From positions 1-64,000 of the forward strand of contig NZ_NMUA01000002.1 of NCBI RefSeq assembly GCF_002312805.1: 64,000 bases of DNA, given 5' to 3'. Source of the stretch: Sphingobium sp. D43FB (lineage in GTDB: Bacteria > Pseudomonadota > Alphaproteobacteria > Sphingomonadales > Sphingomonadaceae). Both the position numbers and the translations under genes were made by a program. The notes beneath the pieces are model-generated. The model was not told where the DNA came from, did not search any database, and saw only the letters and a program-made list of their open reading frames with translations. This document shows positions 43,301 through 53,597 of this stretch, piece after piece (within the stretch, counting starts at the first letter, position 1; the number at the start of each line of letters is the position of its first letter).

Positions 43301-44058
43301 TCAGACCGATGTCGCCAGCCCCGCCTTCTCGACATGGGTGGTCACCGGCTCGTCGCGGTCCTTGCGTTCGGAATAGCGGTCCACCAATTGGTCGGTATGG
43401 GGCCGCAGCAGGACGGTGAAGCGGACCAGTTCCTCCACCACATCGACGATCCGGTCATAATAGGGGGACGGCTTCATCCGCCCCGCTTCGTCAAACTCCT
43501 CATAGGCCTTGGCGACGGAGGACTGGTTAGGAATGGTGAACATCCGCATCCACCGGCCAAGGATGCGCAGCGTGTTGATGCTGTTGAAGGATTGCGACCC
43601 CGCCGACACCTGCATCACTGCCAGGGTGCGCCCCTGTGTCGGGCGCAGTCCTTTATAGGCCAGCGGCAGATGGTCGACCTGCGTCTTCATGATGCCGGTA
43701 ATCTGGCCATGGCGTTCGGGGCTGCACCAGATCTGCCCTTCCGACCACAGCGAATGGTCGCGCAGTTCATGGACGGCGGGATGATCGTCGCCCGCCACCT
43801 GATCGGGCAGCGGCAGGTCGCGCGGATCGAAGATGCGCGTTTCGCACCCGAAAAACTGCAGGAGGCGCGCGGCTTCCTCGATCACCAGCCGCGAATAGGA
43901 TCGCTCGCGCAGCGATCCGTAGAGCAGCAGGATGCGCGGCCGCGGGTCGAGAGCGCCCAGCCCCAGTGCGGGCCGCCGATGGGCGTAATCCGGGTGCAAG
44001 GCGGGCAGATGGTCAGGATCGGCCAGCGGGCGGAGATAGGCAAACGGCATAGTGTCGC

Positions 44059-44062
<4 letters not shown>
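43301..44062 (-). CDS. arsH: ArsH, NADPH-dependent FMN reductase of arsenic operons
   Basis: The 253-residue flavodoxin-fold protein has [22 protein letters not shown] (the FMN phosphate loop), [20 protein letters not shown] and [19 protein letters not shown]. ArsH oxidises trivalent methyl- and phenyl-arsenicals. It is the last gene of the ars operon, its ATG overlapping the acr3 stop by 4 bases. Confidence 0.95.
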
Positions 44063-45117
<1,055 letters not shown>

Positions 45118-45119
45118 GA

Positions 45120-45566
45120 TTATTCGCTCCCGACAGGCTTGGGGCTGCGCTGGCCCGTGGCGTCGATGACCTGCTCGCCATCTTCCTTGGCGAACGCGCC
45201 TTGCTGCGCCGCCGGGAGAATATCCAGCACCGCTTCGGAGGGGCGGCAGAGTTTGACGCTCAGCGGCGAGACCACCAGCGGGCGGTTGATGAGGATGGGA
45301 TGCGCCATCATCGCGTCGATCAGTGCAGCGTCGGACAGGCTGTCGTCGTCCAGCCCCAATTCGGCAAAGGGCGTGCCCTTTTCGCGCAGCAGGGCACGCG
45401 GCGTCATCCCGGCGCGAGCGATCAGGCTTTCGAGCAGCGCGCGCGACGGTGGCGTCTTCAGATATTCGATCACATGCGGTTCGATGCCGGCATTGCGGAT
45501 CATCGCCAGCGTGTTGCGCGACGTCCCGCATTCGGGGTTGTGATAGATGATGATGTCGTGGGTCAT
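45120..45566 (-). CDS. arsC: Arsenate reductase, glutaredoxin-dependent type
   Basis: The 148-residue protein of the ArsC/Spx family has catalytic Cys13 in [16 protein letters not shown]. It also has [16 protein letters not shown] and [21 protein letters not shown], in which the conserved Arg residues bind arsenate. It reduces As(V) to As(III) with glutathione/glutaredoxin. It overlaps the second, unrelated arsenate reductase by 4 bases. Confidence 0.95.
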   Translation of the reverse strand: MTHDIIIYHNPECGTSRNTLAMIRNAGIEPHVIEYLKTPPSRALLESLIARAGMTPRALLREKGTPFAELGLDDDSLSDAALIDAMMAHPILINRPLVVSPLSVKLCRPSEAVLDILPAAQQGAFAKEDGEQVIDATGQRSPKPVGSE

Positions 45567-46084
45567 GCGTTTGCTCCCGCCTGCGCGCTGGCACCCTCGC
45601 TTTGGCCGATTTCCTTGAGCTTGCGCTGCGTCGCCATGACATCCAGCGCGTCGAGCGGCAGTTCGAGGAAGAGCGCGATGCGGTTGCGCAGATAGCGCAG
45701 CGCGGTCAGGAAGGCGTCGCGCTGCCCCTCCCCTTCGACAGCAGCCGGGTCTTCGATACCCCAATGGGCGGTCATCGGGTGGCCGATCCACACTGGGCAG
45801 GTCTCGCCCGCCGCATTGTCGCAGACGGTGAAGATGAAATCGAACTGCGGCGCACCGGGCGCGGCGAACTCGTCCCAGCTTTTCGAGCGCATGCCCGCCG
45901 TCTCGAACCCCAGCCCCGACAGGACGGACAGGGCCATAGGATGGACCGCGCCCTTGGGCTGGCTGCCCGCGCTCCAGGCGCGAAACCGGCCCGCGCCCAG
46001 CTTGTTCATCAGCGCTTCGCCCAGGATCGAGCGGGCCGAATTGCCGGTACATAGGAACAGGACATTATAGACTTTGTCGGTCAT
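45563..46084 (-). CDS. arsC: Arsenate reductase, low-molecular-weight phosphatase type
   Basis: The 173-residue LMW protein-tyrosine-phosphatase fold has P-loop LCTGNSARS (Cys12) and the two later cysteines in [15 protein letters not shown], matching the thioredoxin-linked relay of this class. It reduces As(V). The ATG at 46084 overlaps the arsR stop. Having both reductase types in one operon gives two electron sources for the same step. Confidence 0.93.
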   Translation of the reverse strand: MTDKVYNVLFLCTGNSARSILGEALMNKLGAGRFRAWSAGSQPKGAVHPMALSVLSGLGFETAGMRSKSWDEFAAPGAPQFDFIFTVCDNAAGETCPVWIGHPMTAHWGIEDPAAVEGEGQRDAFLTALRYLRNRIALFLELPLDALDVMATQRKLKEIGQSEGASAQAGANA

Positions 46085-46434
46085 GCTGGGGCTCCTTCGG
46101 AAACGGCGTCGCACGAAATGGAAGAAAGAAGGCCGGCGCACAGCGTCGGATCACCCTGGCAGCAATCGGCCATCAGAAAGCCGAGCAGCGCCTGCATCCC
46201 AGCATAGTCGGCGGCATAATGGATGAGACGGCTGGTGCGCCAGGAGGTGGTGAGGCCTGCCTGTTCCAGCTTTGCCAAATGATGCGACATGGTCGAGGGC
46301 GGCACGTCCATCGCCTCCGCCAAGGCACCCGCAATCATGCCATCGGGACCGGCCTTTACCAACAGGCGGAAGACCGAAAGGCGGGTGTCCTGTGCCAGCG
46401 CGGCGAGCGCCGCGACGGCCTTGTCCTGATCCAT
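46081..46434 (-). CDS. arsR: ArsR-family As(III)-responsive repressor
   Basis: The 117-residue winged-helix protein has the recognition helix region PPSTMSHHLAKLEQAGLTTS. The sensing cysteines lie at the C-terminal side: C91, C92 and C99 in ADCCQGDPTLC. This places the metal site in the C-terminal helix, as in the Acidithiobacillus-type ArsR. It would repress its own operon, and probably affects the divergent gene, through two palindromes next to its start. Confidence 0.95.
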   Translation of the reverse strand: MDQDKAVAALAALAQDTRLSVFRLLVKAGPDGMIAGALAEAMDVPPSTMSHHLAKLEQAGLTTSWRTSRLIHYAADYAGMQALLGFLMADCCQGDPTLCAGLLSSISCDAVSEGAPA

Positions 46435-46446
46435 GACGAGTCCTTC

Positions 46447-46513
46447 ATTCGATACCTATCGAAATATGACCCACCAAAGGGTCCGTCAATGACATTTCGA
46501 GAGATATCGAAAT
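46447..46513. promoter_or_regulatory. Two ArsR operator candidates in the divergent region
   Basis: TTCGATA-CC-TATCGAA (46448-46463) is a perfect inverted repeat. ATTTCGA-GAGATA-TCGAAAT (46494-46513) is a second with related arms. Both share TATCGAAAT. They lie between arsR (-) and the alkaline phosphatase gene (+), so both promoters could be controlled. Confidence 0.75.
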
Positions 46514-46577
46514 ATAGGGATAATGTAGCATGACTGTCATGATTGGATGGAAGGGGGTGCGGCAAAGGAGTCTCTTC

Positions 46578-48074
46578 ATGGTCGCTGCCCGCCGTCTTGC
46601 CCGTTCGTCCGTTCTTGCCCTGCTGGTCGCTGCCAGCCCGGCGCTGGCGCAACATGCCAGCACTACTGACGCCTATCGGGCGCAGGCGATGGCCGAGCTG
46701 GCGCGGATCAAGGCGGACGCGCCGGTCGTCGGCAAGGCGCGCAACATCATCCTGTTCATCGGCGATGGCATGGGCGTCAGTACGCTGACGGCAGCGCGCA
46801 TCCATCAGGGGCAGCGGCAGGGTGTGGATGGCGAGTCCTTCGTGCCGACCATGGATCGGCTGTCCAGCACGGCGCTGGTCAAAACCTATTCGCATGACGG
46901 GCAGGTGTCCGATTCCGCGCCGACCGCGACGGCGATCCTGACCGGGGTCAAGACGCGCAACGGCGTCATCGGCATCGGCCCGGAAGTGCCGGAAAACGAC
47001 TGCGCGACGAGCAAGGCGCATCGCCTGCCCTCGCTGTTCGGCTTTGCGCAAGGTCAGGGCATGGCGACCGGGGTGATTTCGACCGCGCGCATCACCCATG
47101 CGACGCCCGCCGCCACCTATGCCCAAACCGCCCAGCGCGACTGGGAAGCCGATGGCGACCTGACGGCCGACGCCCGCGCGCAGGGCTGCATCGACATTGC
47201 GCGGCAGATGGTGGAGGGCGATGTCGGTGCCCGGCTCGACCTGATCCTGGGCGGGGGCCGTGCCAATTTCCTGCCGACCACCGCGCGCGATCCTGAATAT
47301 GCCACCATCATGGGCAAGCGCACCGACCGCAAGGATCTGACCAAAGCCTGGCAGCGGCGCAATCCGCGCGGGGCTTATGTGTGGAACAGCGCGGATTTCG
47401 CCAAGGTCGACCTGACCCGCACGCCCCGCCTGCTAGGCCTGTTCGAGCCCGACCATATGCAATATGAGGCCGACCGCGCCAAGGACACAGGCGGCGAACC
47501 GTCGCTGGCGGACATGACCCGTTCGGCGATCACGTTGTTGGGCAGCCGCGACAAGGGCTATGTGCTGCTGGTGGAAGCGGGCCGGATCGACCATGCCCAC
47601 CATGCCGGGAACGCCCGCCGCGCGCTGGAAGACACGATCGCGCTCGACGAAGCCGTCAAGGTCGCGATGGACATGACCGATCGCGCCGATACGCTGGTGC
47701 TGGTCACGGCCGACCATAGCCACACGTTCGCGATGAGCGGCTATCCCGGCCGGGGCAACCCTATCCTGGGCGCGGTGACCAATGGCGGCCAGGCGCTCAA
47801 GGCGAAGGATGGCAAGGGCTATACGACATTGGGCTATGCCAACGGGCCGGGCGCGACGATCGACACCCCGCGCGCCGACCCGCTCCAGACCGACACCACC
47901 GCACTCGATTATCGCCAGCAGGCGCTGGTGCCGCTGGGGTCCGAAACCCATGGCGGCGACGATGTCCTCGCCCGTGCTTCAGGGCCGATGGCACATCTGG
48001 TCAAGGGCACGATCGAGCAGCACAGCCTCTATTATATCATGCGCGATGCGTTGGCCGGGCCGACCGCCGAATAG
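46578..48074 (+). CDS. Alkaline phosphatase, PhoA type, exported
   Basis: The 498-residue protein has a signal peptide (AARRLARSSVLALLVAASPALA). It carries ILFIGDGMGVSTLTAAR (first metal Asp), the phosphoserine motif DSAPTATAILTGVK, VEAGRIDHAHHAGN, VLVTADHSHTF and GSETHGGDDV (metal ligands). It hydrolyses phosphomonoesters in the periplasm. The ATG at 46578 has AAGGAGT upstream; the frame opens at 46530. It is divergent from the ars operon across two ArsR-type palindromes. Confidence 0.93.
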   Translation: MVAARRLARSSVLALLVAASPALAQHASTTDAYRAQAMAELARIKADAPVVGKARNIILFIGDGMGVSTLTAARIHQGQRQGVDGESFVPTMDRLSSTALVKTYSHDGQVSDSAPTATAILTGVKTRNGVIGIGPEVPENDCATSKAHRLPSLFGFAQGQGMATGVISTARITHATPAATYAQTAQRDWEADGDLTADARAQGCIDIARQMVEGDVGARLDLILGGGRANFLPTTARDPEYATIMGKRTDRKDLTKAWQRRNPRGAYVWNSADFAKVDLTRTPRLLGLFEPDHMQYEADRAKDTGGEPSLADMTRSAITLLGSRDKGYVLLVEAGRIDHAHHAGNARRALEDTIALDEAVKVAMDMTDRADTLVLVTADHSHTFAMSGYPGRGNPILGAVTNGGQALKAKDGKGYTTLGYANGPGATIDTPRADPLQTDTTALDYRQQALVPLGSETHGGDDVLARASGPMAHLVKGTIEQHSLYYIMRDALAGPTAE

Positions 48075-48136
48075 CCCGTGGCGCATTCGCGCCAGCAACA
48101 GGTTGCACGATGGATCATGCACGATAGAAGGCGTGC

Positions 48137-49231
48137 ATGACCCTTGATCATGACGACGCCGCCACGGCGCAATCACAGCCGACACCGGCGTCTTACGCAA
48201 CAGCCTACAGCCCCGGCCGGGTTGCCAATGCCGCATTGGTGGTCGTGGGCATCGTCGGCCTGGTGTGGATCATGGTCGAATTGACCCGCTTCCTGATGCT
48301 GGTTTTCGCGGCGATCGTGATTGGTGCGGTGTTCGACACGATCGCCAACTGGTTGTGCCGCATCACCGGCATGAAGCGGTCGATGGCGCTCGCTTTGTCG
48401 GTCATCGGCATGATCACCCTGTTCGTGGGCGCGTTCGCGCTGTTCGGGTCGCAACTGGCGCAGGAGTTCGATACGATCCGCGAAACCGTCCCCCGCGCGC
48501 TGCAAAGCGTGGAGGGGCTGCTCGACCGCTATGGCCTTGGCGAACGGGCGCGGCAACTGGTCGAGGGTGGCGGCAAGGATGTGTCGCAACTGGTGTCGCA
48601 GGCGGGCGGCTATGCGTTGGCAGCGGGCAGCGGCCTTGCCGATTTCGTGCTGGTCCTGGTCGGCGCGATCTTCCTGGCGGGCGATCCCGCCACCTATCGC
48701 CGGGGCCTGCTGCTGCTGATCCCGAAGAGGGCCGAGGAGACGGTCGCGCTGGCGCTGGACGATGCGTCGGGCGGGCTGCGCGGATGGATGGTGGGGCAAG
48801 CGGTGTCCTCTCTGGTCGTTGCTGCGTTCACCTGGGCCGGGCTTGCCTTGCTGGGCGTGCCCGCTGCAGGCGGGCTGGGCGTCATCGCTGGCCTGCTCGA
48901 CATCATCCCGATGATCGGGCCTGTCATTTCCGGCGTGCCCGCCGTGCTGCTGGCCTTCACCGTATCGCCAATGACCGCGCTGTGGACCCTGTTGCTCTTC
49001 CTGGTGATCCAGCAATTGCAGGGCAACTTCCTGCAGCCGATGATCCAGAAACATGCCGTCGACGTGCCTCCGGCGGTGCTGCTGTTCGCGGTGTTCGCCG
49101 CCGGTCTGTTGTTCGGCTTCCTCGGCGTCCTGCTCGCCGCGCCCCTGACGGTCGTCGTGTTCGTCGCGGTGCAGCGCCTGTATGTGCAATCGATGCTGGG
49201 CAAAGAGATCAAGGTCGCCGGGGCCGACTGA
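48137..49231 (+). CDS. AI-2E/PerM-family membrane protein
   Basis: The 364-residue protein has about eight membrane segments and the family pattern MVELTRFLMLVFAAIVIGAVF, a soluble middle region, and DIIPMIGPVISGVPAVLLAF, then QGNFLQPMIQKHAVDVPPAV. The name derives from the autoinducer-2 exporter TqsA; most members have other or unknown cargo. It is preceded by a short region with repeated GATCATGCACGAT-like words. Confidence 0.9.
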   Translation: MTLDHDDAATAQSQPTPASYATAYSPGRVANAALVVVGIVGLVWIMVELTRFLMLVFAAIVIGAVFDTIANWLCRITGMKRSMALALSVIGMITLFVGAFALFGSQLAQEFDTIRETVPRALQSVEGLLDRYGLGERARQLVEGGGKDVSQLVSQAGGYALAAGSGLADFVLVLVGAIFLAGDPATYRRGLLLLIPKRAEETVALALDDASGGLRGWMVGQAVSSLVVAAFTWAGLALLGVPAAGGLGVIAGLLDIIPMIGPVISGVPAVLLAFTVSPMTALWTLLLFLVIQQLQGNFLQPMIQKHAVDVPPAVLLFAVFAAGLLFGFLGVLLAAPLTVVVFVAVQRLYVQSMLGKEIKVAGAD

Positions 49232-49281
49232 GCCGACGGCCCTCTTTCCTTAGTGCCCCTCGATCCCCATAGAGATCAGCC

Positions 49282-50223
49282 ATGACCGACAGCCCGCCCC
49301 CCGCCCCCCCCCCCGCGATCGCCATTCGCAACCTCACCAAAGTCTATAAGGGCGGCAAGCGCGCGCTGGACGGGATCAACCTGTCGATCCCGCGCGGGCA
49401 GATATACGGGCTGCTCGGCCCCAATGGTGCAGGCAAGTCGACGACGATCAACATCTTGGCGGGGATGGTGAACAAGACATCAGGGTCGGTCAGCATCTGG
49501 GGCTTCGACATCGACGCCAATCCGCGCAATGCGAAGAACAGCATCGGCATCGTGCCGCAGGAAATCGTGTTCGACCCCTTTTTCACGCCGTTCGAGACGC
49601 TGGAGAATCAGGCGGGCTTCTATGGCGTGCCCAAGGACAAGCGCCGGTCGATGGAATTGCTGCGCGCCGTCCATCTGGAGGACAAGGCCACCGCCTATGC
49701 CCGCACGCTTTCGGGCGGCATGAAACGCCGCCTGCTGGTGGCCAAGGCGATGGTGCATAGTCCGCCGATCCTGGTGCTGGACGAACCGACCGCAGGCGTT
49801 GACGTGCAATTGCGCCAGCAATTGTGGGAATATGTTCGTGAACTCAACGCCCTGGGCGTAACGATCGTGCTGACGACCCATTATCTCGAAGAAGCCGAGC
49901 AACTGTGCGACCGCATCGGCATCATCAACCATGGCCAGCTCATCACCGACAAACCCACCCGCGAATTGCTGGCGATGGCGCAGGAAAAGGTGGTGCAGGT
50001 CACGGTCGATCGCGACGTGACCCTGGTGCCGGATGCCCCCTGCTTCGAAAAGATCGAACTGACGGGCGAGCGCACGCTGACCATCACCTATCTCAAGGAC
50101 CGCGCCAATGCGGGCCAGGTACTGAGCGCCGTGCAGGCGAGCGGGCTGGCGATCGTCGACGTGGTGACCCGCGACCCGGATCTGGAAGATGTGTTCTTGA
50201 ATTTGACGGCGGCGGCTGCGTGA
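49282..50223 (+). CDS. ABC transporter ATP-binding protein with 11-C tract
   Basis: The 313-residue ATPase has Walker A LLGPNGAGKSTT, signature LSGGMKRRLLVAKAM, Walker B ILVLDEPTAGVD and switch TTHYLEEAEQLCDR. It is similar to the ATPases of ABC-2 exporters (NodI/YadG-like). No ABC-2 permease gene follows; the next gene is an unrelated unknown. The N-terminus SPPPAPPPAIA is encoded across an 11-C run (49304-49314), where slippage would frameshift the gene. The ATG follows GATCAGCC. Confidence 0.92.
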   Translation: MTDSPPPAPPPAIAIRNLTKVYKGGKRALDGINLSIPRGQIYGLLGPNGAGKSTTINILAGMVNKTSGSVSIWGFDIDANPRNAKNSIGIVPQEIVFDPFFTPFETLENQAGFYGVPKDKRRSMELLRAVHLEDKATAYARTLSGGMKRRLLVAKAMVHSPPILVLDEPTAGVDVQLRQQLWEYVRELNALGVTIVLTTHYLEEAEQLCDRIGIINHGQLITDKPTRELLAMAQEKVVQVTVDRDVTLVPDAPCFEKIELTGERTLTITYLKDRANAGQVLSAVQASGLAIVDVVTRDPDLEDVFLNLTAAAA

Positions 50224-50241
50224 TTTTGAAGGAGTAGGATC

Positions 50242-50781
50242 GTGGGCTTTAGAATCTCATGGTTAGCTTTTGAGTCCGTTGAAAAAGCCGCTTTGCTGGA
50301 GGCTTTGGACTTTAAAGACACTGGCGAAGCTGATGAGGCGAATGAATGCCCTTTTTCTGCCGTTCAATTGCGCAATGGCTGGAGCATAATCTGGTCTAAC
50401 GACTTTGAGTGGGCAGCAACGCAGCCGATCAAATTATCGTTTCCTACCAAGCGCATAGTCAGTTGCCAGTTGCATGAGGGCTTGATGTATAGTGCCGTGC
50501 ATGGTGCAGAGGATGGCATCGAGTTGTGGAGCGTCATCCATGACGCGCAACAATCGTTGCACGATCTTTCGGTTTCCGGTGACCCGCCGGAGGAATTTCC
50601 GGCCATCAAAGACAGACTGTTTGGCGAACAGGAAAAGGAAGATGCGGGAAGCGCGGAAGTTGATTTTGTTTTCGACATTCCCATCGAACTGGCTGCCAGC
50701 ATCACCGGCTTTCGCCATGACCTGTGGGAAATAGACGGACATCGCCCGGACTGGACAGTCATCGAAAGAAAATCTTCCTGA
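50242..50781 (+). CDS. Unknown soluble protein, AT-richer than neighbours
   Basis: The 179-residue acidic protein begins MGFRISWLAFESVEKAALLE with a GAAGGAGTAGG ribosome site upstream. It has no signal or membrane segment and several Trp residues (NGWSIIWSNDFEWAATQP). Composition is lower in GC than the flanking genes, suggesting a transferred gene inserted between the ABC ATPase and nadB. Similar proteins are seen as lone hypotheticals; no function is offered. Confidence 0.75.
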   Translation: MGFRISWLAFESVEKAALLEALDFKDTGEADEANECPFSAVQLRNGWSIIWSNDFEWAATQPIKLSFPTKRIVSCQLHEGLMYSAVHGAEDGIELWSVIHDAQQSLHDLSVSGDPPEEFPAIKDRLFGEQEKEDAGSAEVDFVFDIPIELAASITGFRHDLWEIDGHRPDWTVIERKSS

Positions 50782-50811
50782 CGTGACCTGCTCTTCTGCG
50801 GTAACGCCGCG

Positions 50812-50852
50812 ACTGCCCACCCCCGGCCCCTCCCGCAAGCAGGAGGGGGGAG
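50812..50852 (+). repeat. Dispersed CCCCGGCCCCTCCCGC repeat
   Basis: The sequence CCCACCCCCGGCCCCTCCCGC with a following AGGAGGGGGG arm recurs almost identically at 60297-60330. It fills the gap before nadB and may provide a hairpin. Confidence 0.7.
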
Positions 50853-50858
50853 ATTAGA

Positions 50859-52463
50859 ATGCCCATCACCACCTACGACGTCGTCATCATCGGTTCGGGC
50901 GCGGCGGGCCTGACGGCCGCCATCAACCTGGCGCAGGACCGCAAGGTGCTGGTGCTGGCCAAGGGCGCGCTGGATGGCGGGTCGACCAACTGGGCGCAGG
51001 GCGGCATTGCTGCGGTACTCGACGCCGGTGACAGTTTCGAGGCGCATGTCCATGACACGATGGTCGCGGGGGCGGGCCTCAACGATCGGGCGACGGTCGA
51101 GTTCGTGGTGTCCGAAGCACCCGCCGCGATCGACCGGCTGGCGGCATTGGGCGTGCCGTTCAACGGCGGCGAGGAATTTGGCGAGCGCTGGCATTTGACG
51201 CGTGAGGGCGGGCATAGCCACCGCCGCATCATCCATGTCGATGACGCGACCGGCCATGCGGTGCAGGTCGCCTTGCTCAAGGCTGCGCGGGCCAATCCCA
51301 ACATCACGCTGATGGAGGACATGGTCGCGATCGACCTCATCACCTCCCGCCATGGCGAGCGCTATTCGGGCGCGGGGCATGTCTGGGGCGTCTATGCCTT
51401 CAACAAGCGGACGGGGCATGTCGATGCGCTACTCGGTCGCGCGACGATCCTATGCACGGGTGGCGCGGGACGCACCTATCTCTTCTCCACCGCGCCGCGC
51501 GGCGCGACCGGCGACGGCATCGCCATGGCCTGGCGCGCGGGATGCCGCGTGTCGAACATGGAGATGAACCAGTTTCATCCCACCTGCCTCTACAATCTGG
51601 AGGTCAAGAATTTCCTGATCACCGAAGCGGTGCGCGGCGAAGGCGGGCATCTCAAACTGCCCCCCGGCGTGCCGGGCGGCGGCGAGCGCTTCATGCCGCG
51701 GTTCGACCCGCGCGAGGAACTGGCCCCGCGCGACGTGGTGGCGCGCGCCATCGACCATGAGATCAAGCGCCTCGGTCTCGACTATGTCCATCTCGACATC
51801 AGCCACAAGCCGCCGGAATTCGTGAAGCATCACTTCCCGACCATCTATGCGCGGCTGCTGGACCTGGACATCGACATCACCAAGGAGCCGATCCCGGTCG
51901 TGCCCGCGCAACATTATACCTGCGGCGGCGTGGTGATCGACCTGGACGGGCGCACCGACCTGCCCGGCCTCTATGCGGCGGGCGAAGTCAGCGAGAGCGG
52001 CCTGCACGGGGCCAACCGCCTTGCATCCAACTCGCTGCTCGAATGTTTCGTGTTCGGCGAAGCGGCGGCCAAGCATATCCGCGCGAACTGGGATGAGCTG
52101 CCAGCCCCGCCGCCGATCCGGCCGTGGGACGAAAGCCGCGTCACCAATGGCGACGAGGAAGTCATCGTCCAGCACAACTGGAAGGAAATCCGCCGCTTCA
52201 TGTGGGATTATGTCGGCATCGTCCGCACCACCAAGCGGCTGGAACGCGCCCAGCACCGCATCGACCTGCTGGCGCGGGAAGTGGACGATTATTACGGCAA
52301 TTTCCGCGTCACCCCCGATCTGATCGAACTGCGCAACCTGCTGGAAGTCGCGCGGCTGGTGGTACGTTCGGCGCTGCATCGCAAGGAAAGCCGAGGCCTC
52401 CACTATACGCTCGACTATCCCGACATGCTGGACGCGGCGGTCGATACGGTGCTGGCGCCGTAA
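50859..52463 (+). CDS. nadB: L-aspartate oxidase
   Basis: The 534-residue flavoprotein has the FAD motif VVIIGSGAAGLTAAINLA, GGSTNWAQGGIAAVLDAGDS, HLTREGGHSHRRIIHVDDATG, the active-site region HYTCGGVVIDLDGRTDLPGLYA and GEVSESGLHGANRLASNSLLE. It makes iminoaspartate for NAD synthesis. nadA and nadC are not adjacent here. Confidence 0.96.
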   Translation: MPITTYDVVIIGSGAAGLTAAINLAQDRKVLVLAKGALDGGSTNWAQGGIAAVLDAGDSFEAHVHDTMVAGAGLNDRATVEFVVSEAPAAIDRLAALGVPFNGGEEFGERWHLTREGGHSHRRIIHVDDATGHAVQVALLKAARANPNITLMEDMVAIDLITSRHGERYSGAGHVWGVYAFNKRTGHVDALLGRATILCTGGAGRTYLFSTAPRGATGDGIAMAWRAGCRVSNMEMNQFHPTCLYNLEVKNFLITEAVRGEGGHLKLPPGVPGGGERFMPRFDPREELAPRDVVARAIDHEIKRLGLDYVHLDISHKPPEFVKHHFPTIYARLLDLDIDITKEPIPVVPAQHYTCGGVVIDLDGRTDLPGLYAAGEVSESGLHGANRLASNSLLECFVFGEAAAKHIRANWDELPAPPPIRPWDESRVTNGDEEVIVQHNWKEIRRFMWDYVGIVRTTKRLERAQHRIDLLAREVDDYYGNFRVTPDLIELRNLLEVARLVVRSALHRKESRGLHYTLDYPDMLDAAVDTVLAP

Positions 52464-52577
52464 AAAAGCGGCGCGGTCGCCGGGGGGCGCCGCGCCTTGA
52501 GGGGGAGGGGAACATGCTGAAAGCCTGTCCGGGGTCTTCGGTGTACGCGCCTGCACCATCATCGGCTTTGACGCTCG

Positions 52578-53426
52578 TCAAATGCGCTTCAAAAAATCAC
52601 CCAGCGCGGCATGGAAGCGCGCCGGTTGATCGGCCATCAGCATATGGCCGCTGGGACCGATGGCGCGCAGCAGCGCATCCTTCTTGGGAGCATAGGCGGT
52701 GCGGAAGCGGCTGGCGATGGCGGCGGCCTGTTCGCGATCCGACCCGATTGCATAGACGACTTCCAACGGCACGGTCAGGCGCGGCAATTGCGGGCCGAGA
52801 TCGGTGTTCGCCAGATCACGCAACGCCTGCGCGATGACATCGGGATCGCTGCCTTTGGCCCCCGGCGTCTGCGCCACCATCTGCCCCAGATAGCGCCGCC
52901 CCGCCGCCGTACCGGTTAGATAGCCACCAATCTGGTCGGCGAGATAGCCAAGCCCGCTGGCCGTGCCGCCGACCATGGCGGCACCAGCGGGCAGCATGTC
53001 CACCACCATGACCCGGCTCGCCAGCCCCTTGAGGCCGAGCAGCATCGCCAGCGTGCCGCCCATCGAATGGCCGACGATCGCGGGACGTTTCAATCCCGTG
53101 GCGCTGGCATAGCGCGCAATCTCGTCGGCGATCGGCCGGAGCAGCGCGTCGCCGCCTGCATTGGCCTCGCCCGCCAGCCCGGCAAAGCCGCGCACATGGA
53201 CCAGGTGAAAGCGATAGCCGGGAACCGCCGCCAGCACGCCGTTCCAGATGCCGGGGCCGCTGGCGAGACCGGGGATGAGCAGCACGTCGCGGCCCGTACC
53301 CCGCACCGTCACGGCGATCCGGCGCGAGGCAAAGGGTGCGGCCTGCGCAACCCCCGCCCGGAGCAATCCGCCGGTCGCCAATGCGCCAAGCAGCCAATTG
53401 CGCCTGTTTATAGCTTTCATTGTCAT
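52578..53426 (-). CDS. Exported alpha/beta hydrolase
   Basis: The 282-residue protein has a twin-arginine-like signal (INRRNWLLGALATGGLLRAG). The alpha/beta-hydrolase fold shows the oxyanion region LIPGLASGPGIW, nucleophile elbow VGHSMGGTLAML and the C-terminal His in GPSGHMLMADQPARF. An Asp in the VVYAIGSDREQ region could complete the triad. Substrate unknown. ATGs at 53426 and 53420 are both possible starts. Confidence 0.87.
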   Translation of the reverse strand: MTMKAINRRNWLLGALATGGLLRAGVAQAAPFASRRIAVTVRGTGRDVLLIPGLASGPGIWNGVLAAVPGYRFHLVHVRGFAGLAGEANAGGDALLRPIADEIARYASATGLKRPAIVGHSMGGTLAMLLGLKGLASRVMVVDMLPAGAAMVGGTASGLGYLADQIGGYLTGTAAGRRYLGQMVAQTPGAKGSDPDVIAQALRDLANTDLGPQLPRLTVPLEVVYAIGSDREQAAAIASRFRTAYAPKKDALLRAIGPSGHMLMADQPARFHAALGDFLKRI

Positions 53427-53597
53427 CCGCCCGCTATTGCCCGCCACTCGCTGAACCGCAACTGAGCGATGACGCTGTCGATCAAAGGGTTGCATCCGTC
53501 CGGCTCCTATCATCGCATTTGTGGACTCATTCGTCGCATCGTCCTTGCCCGTCCGGGCGGGGGCCGCCCCTATGTTCGCTCAAAGTGCGGGGATTAT

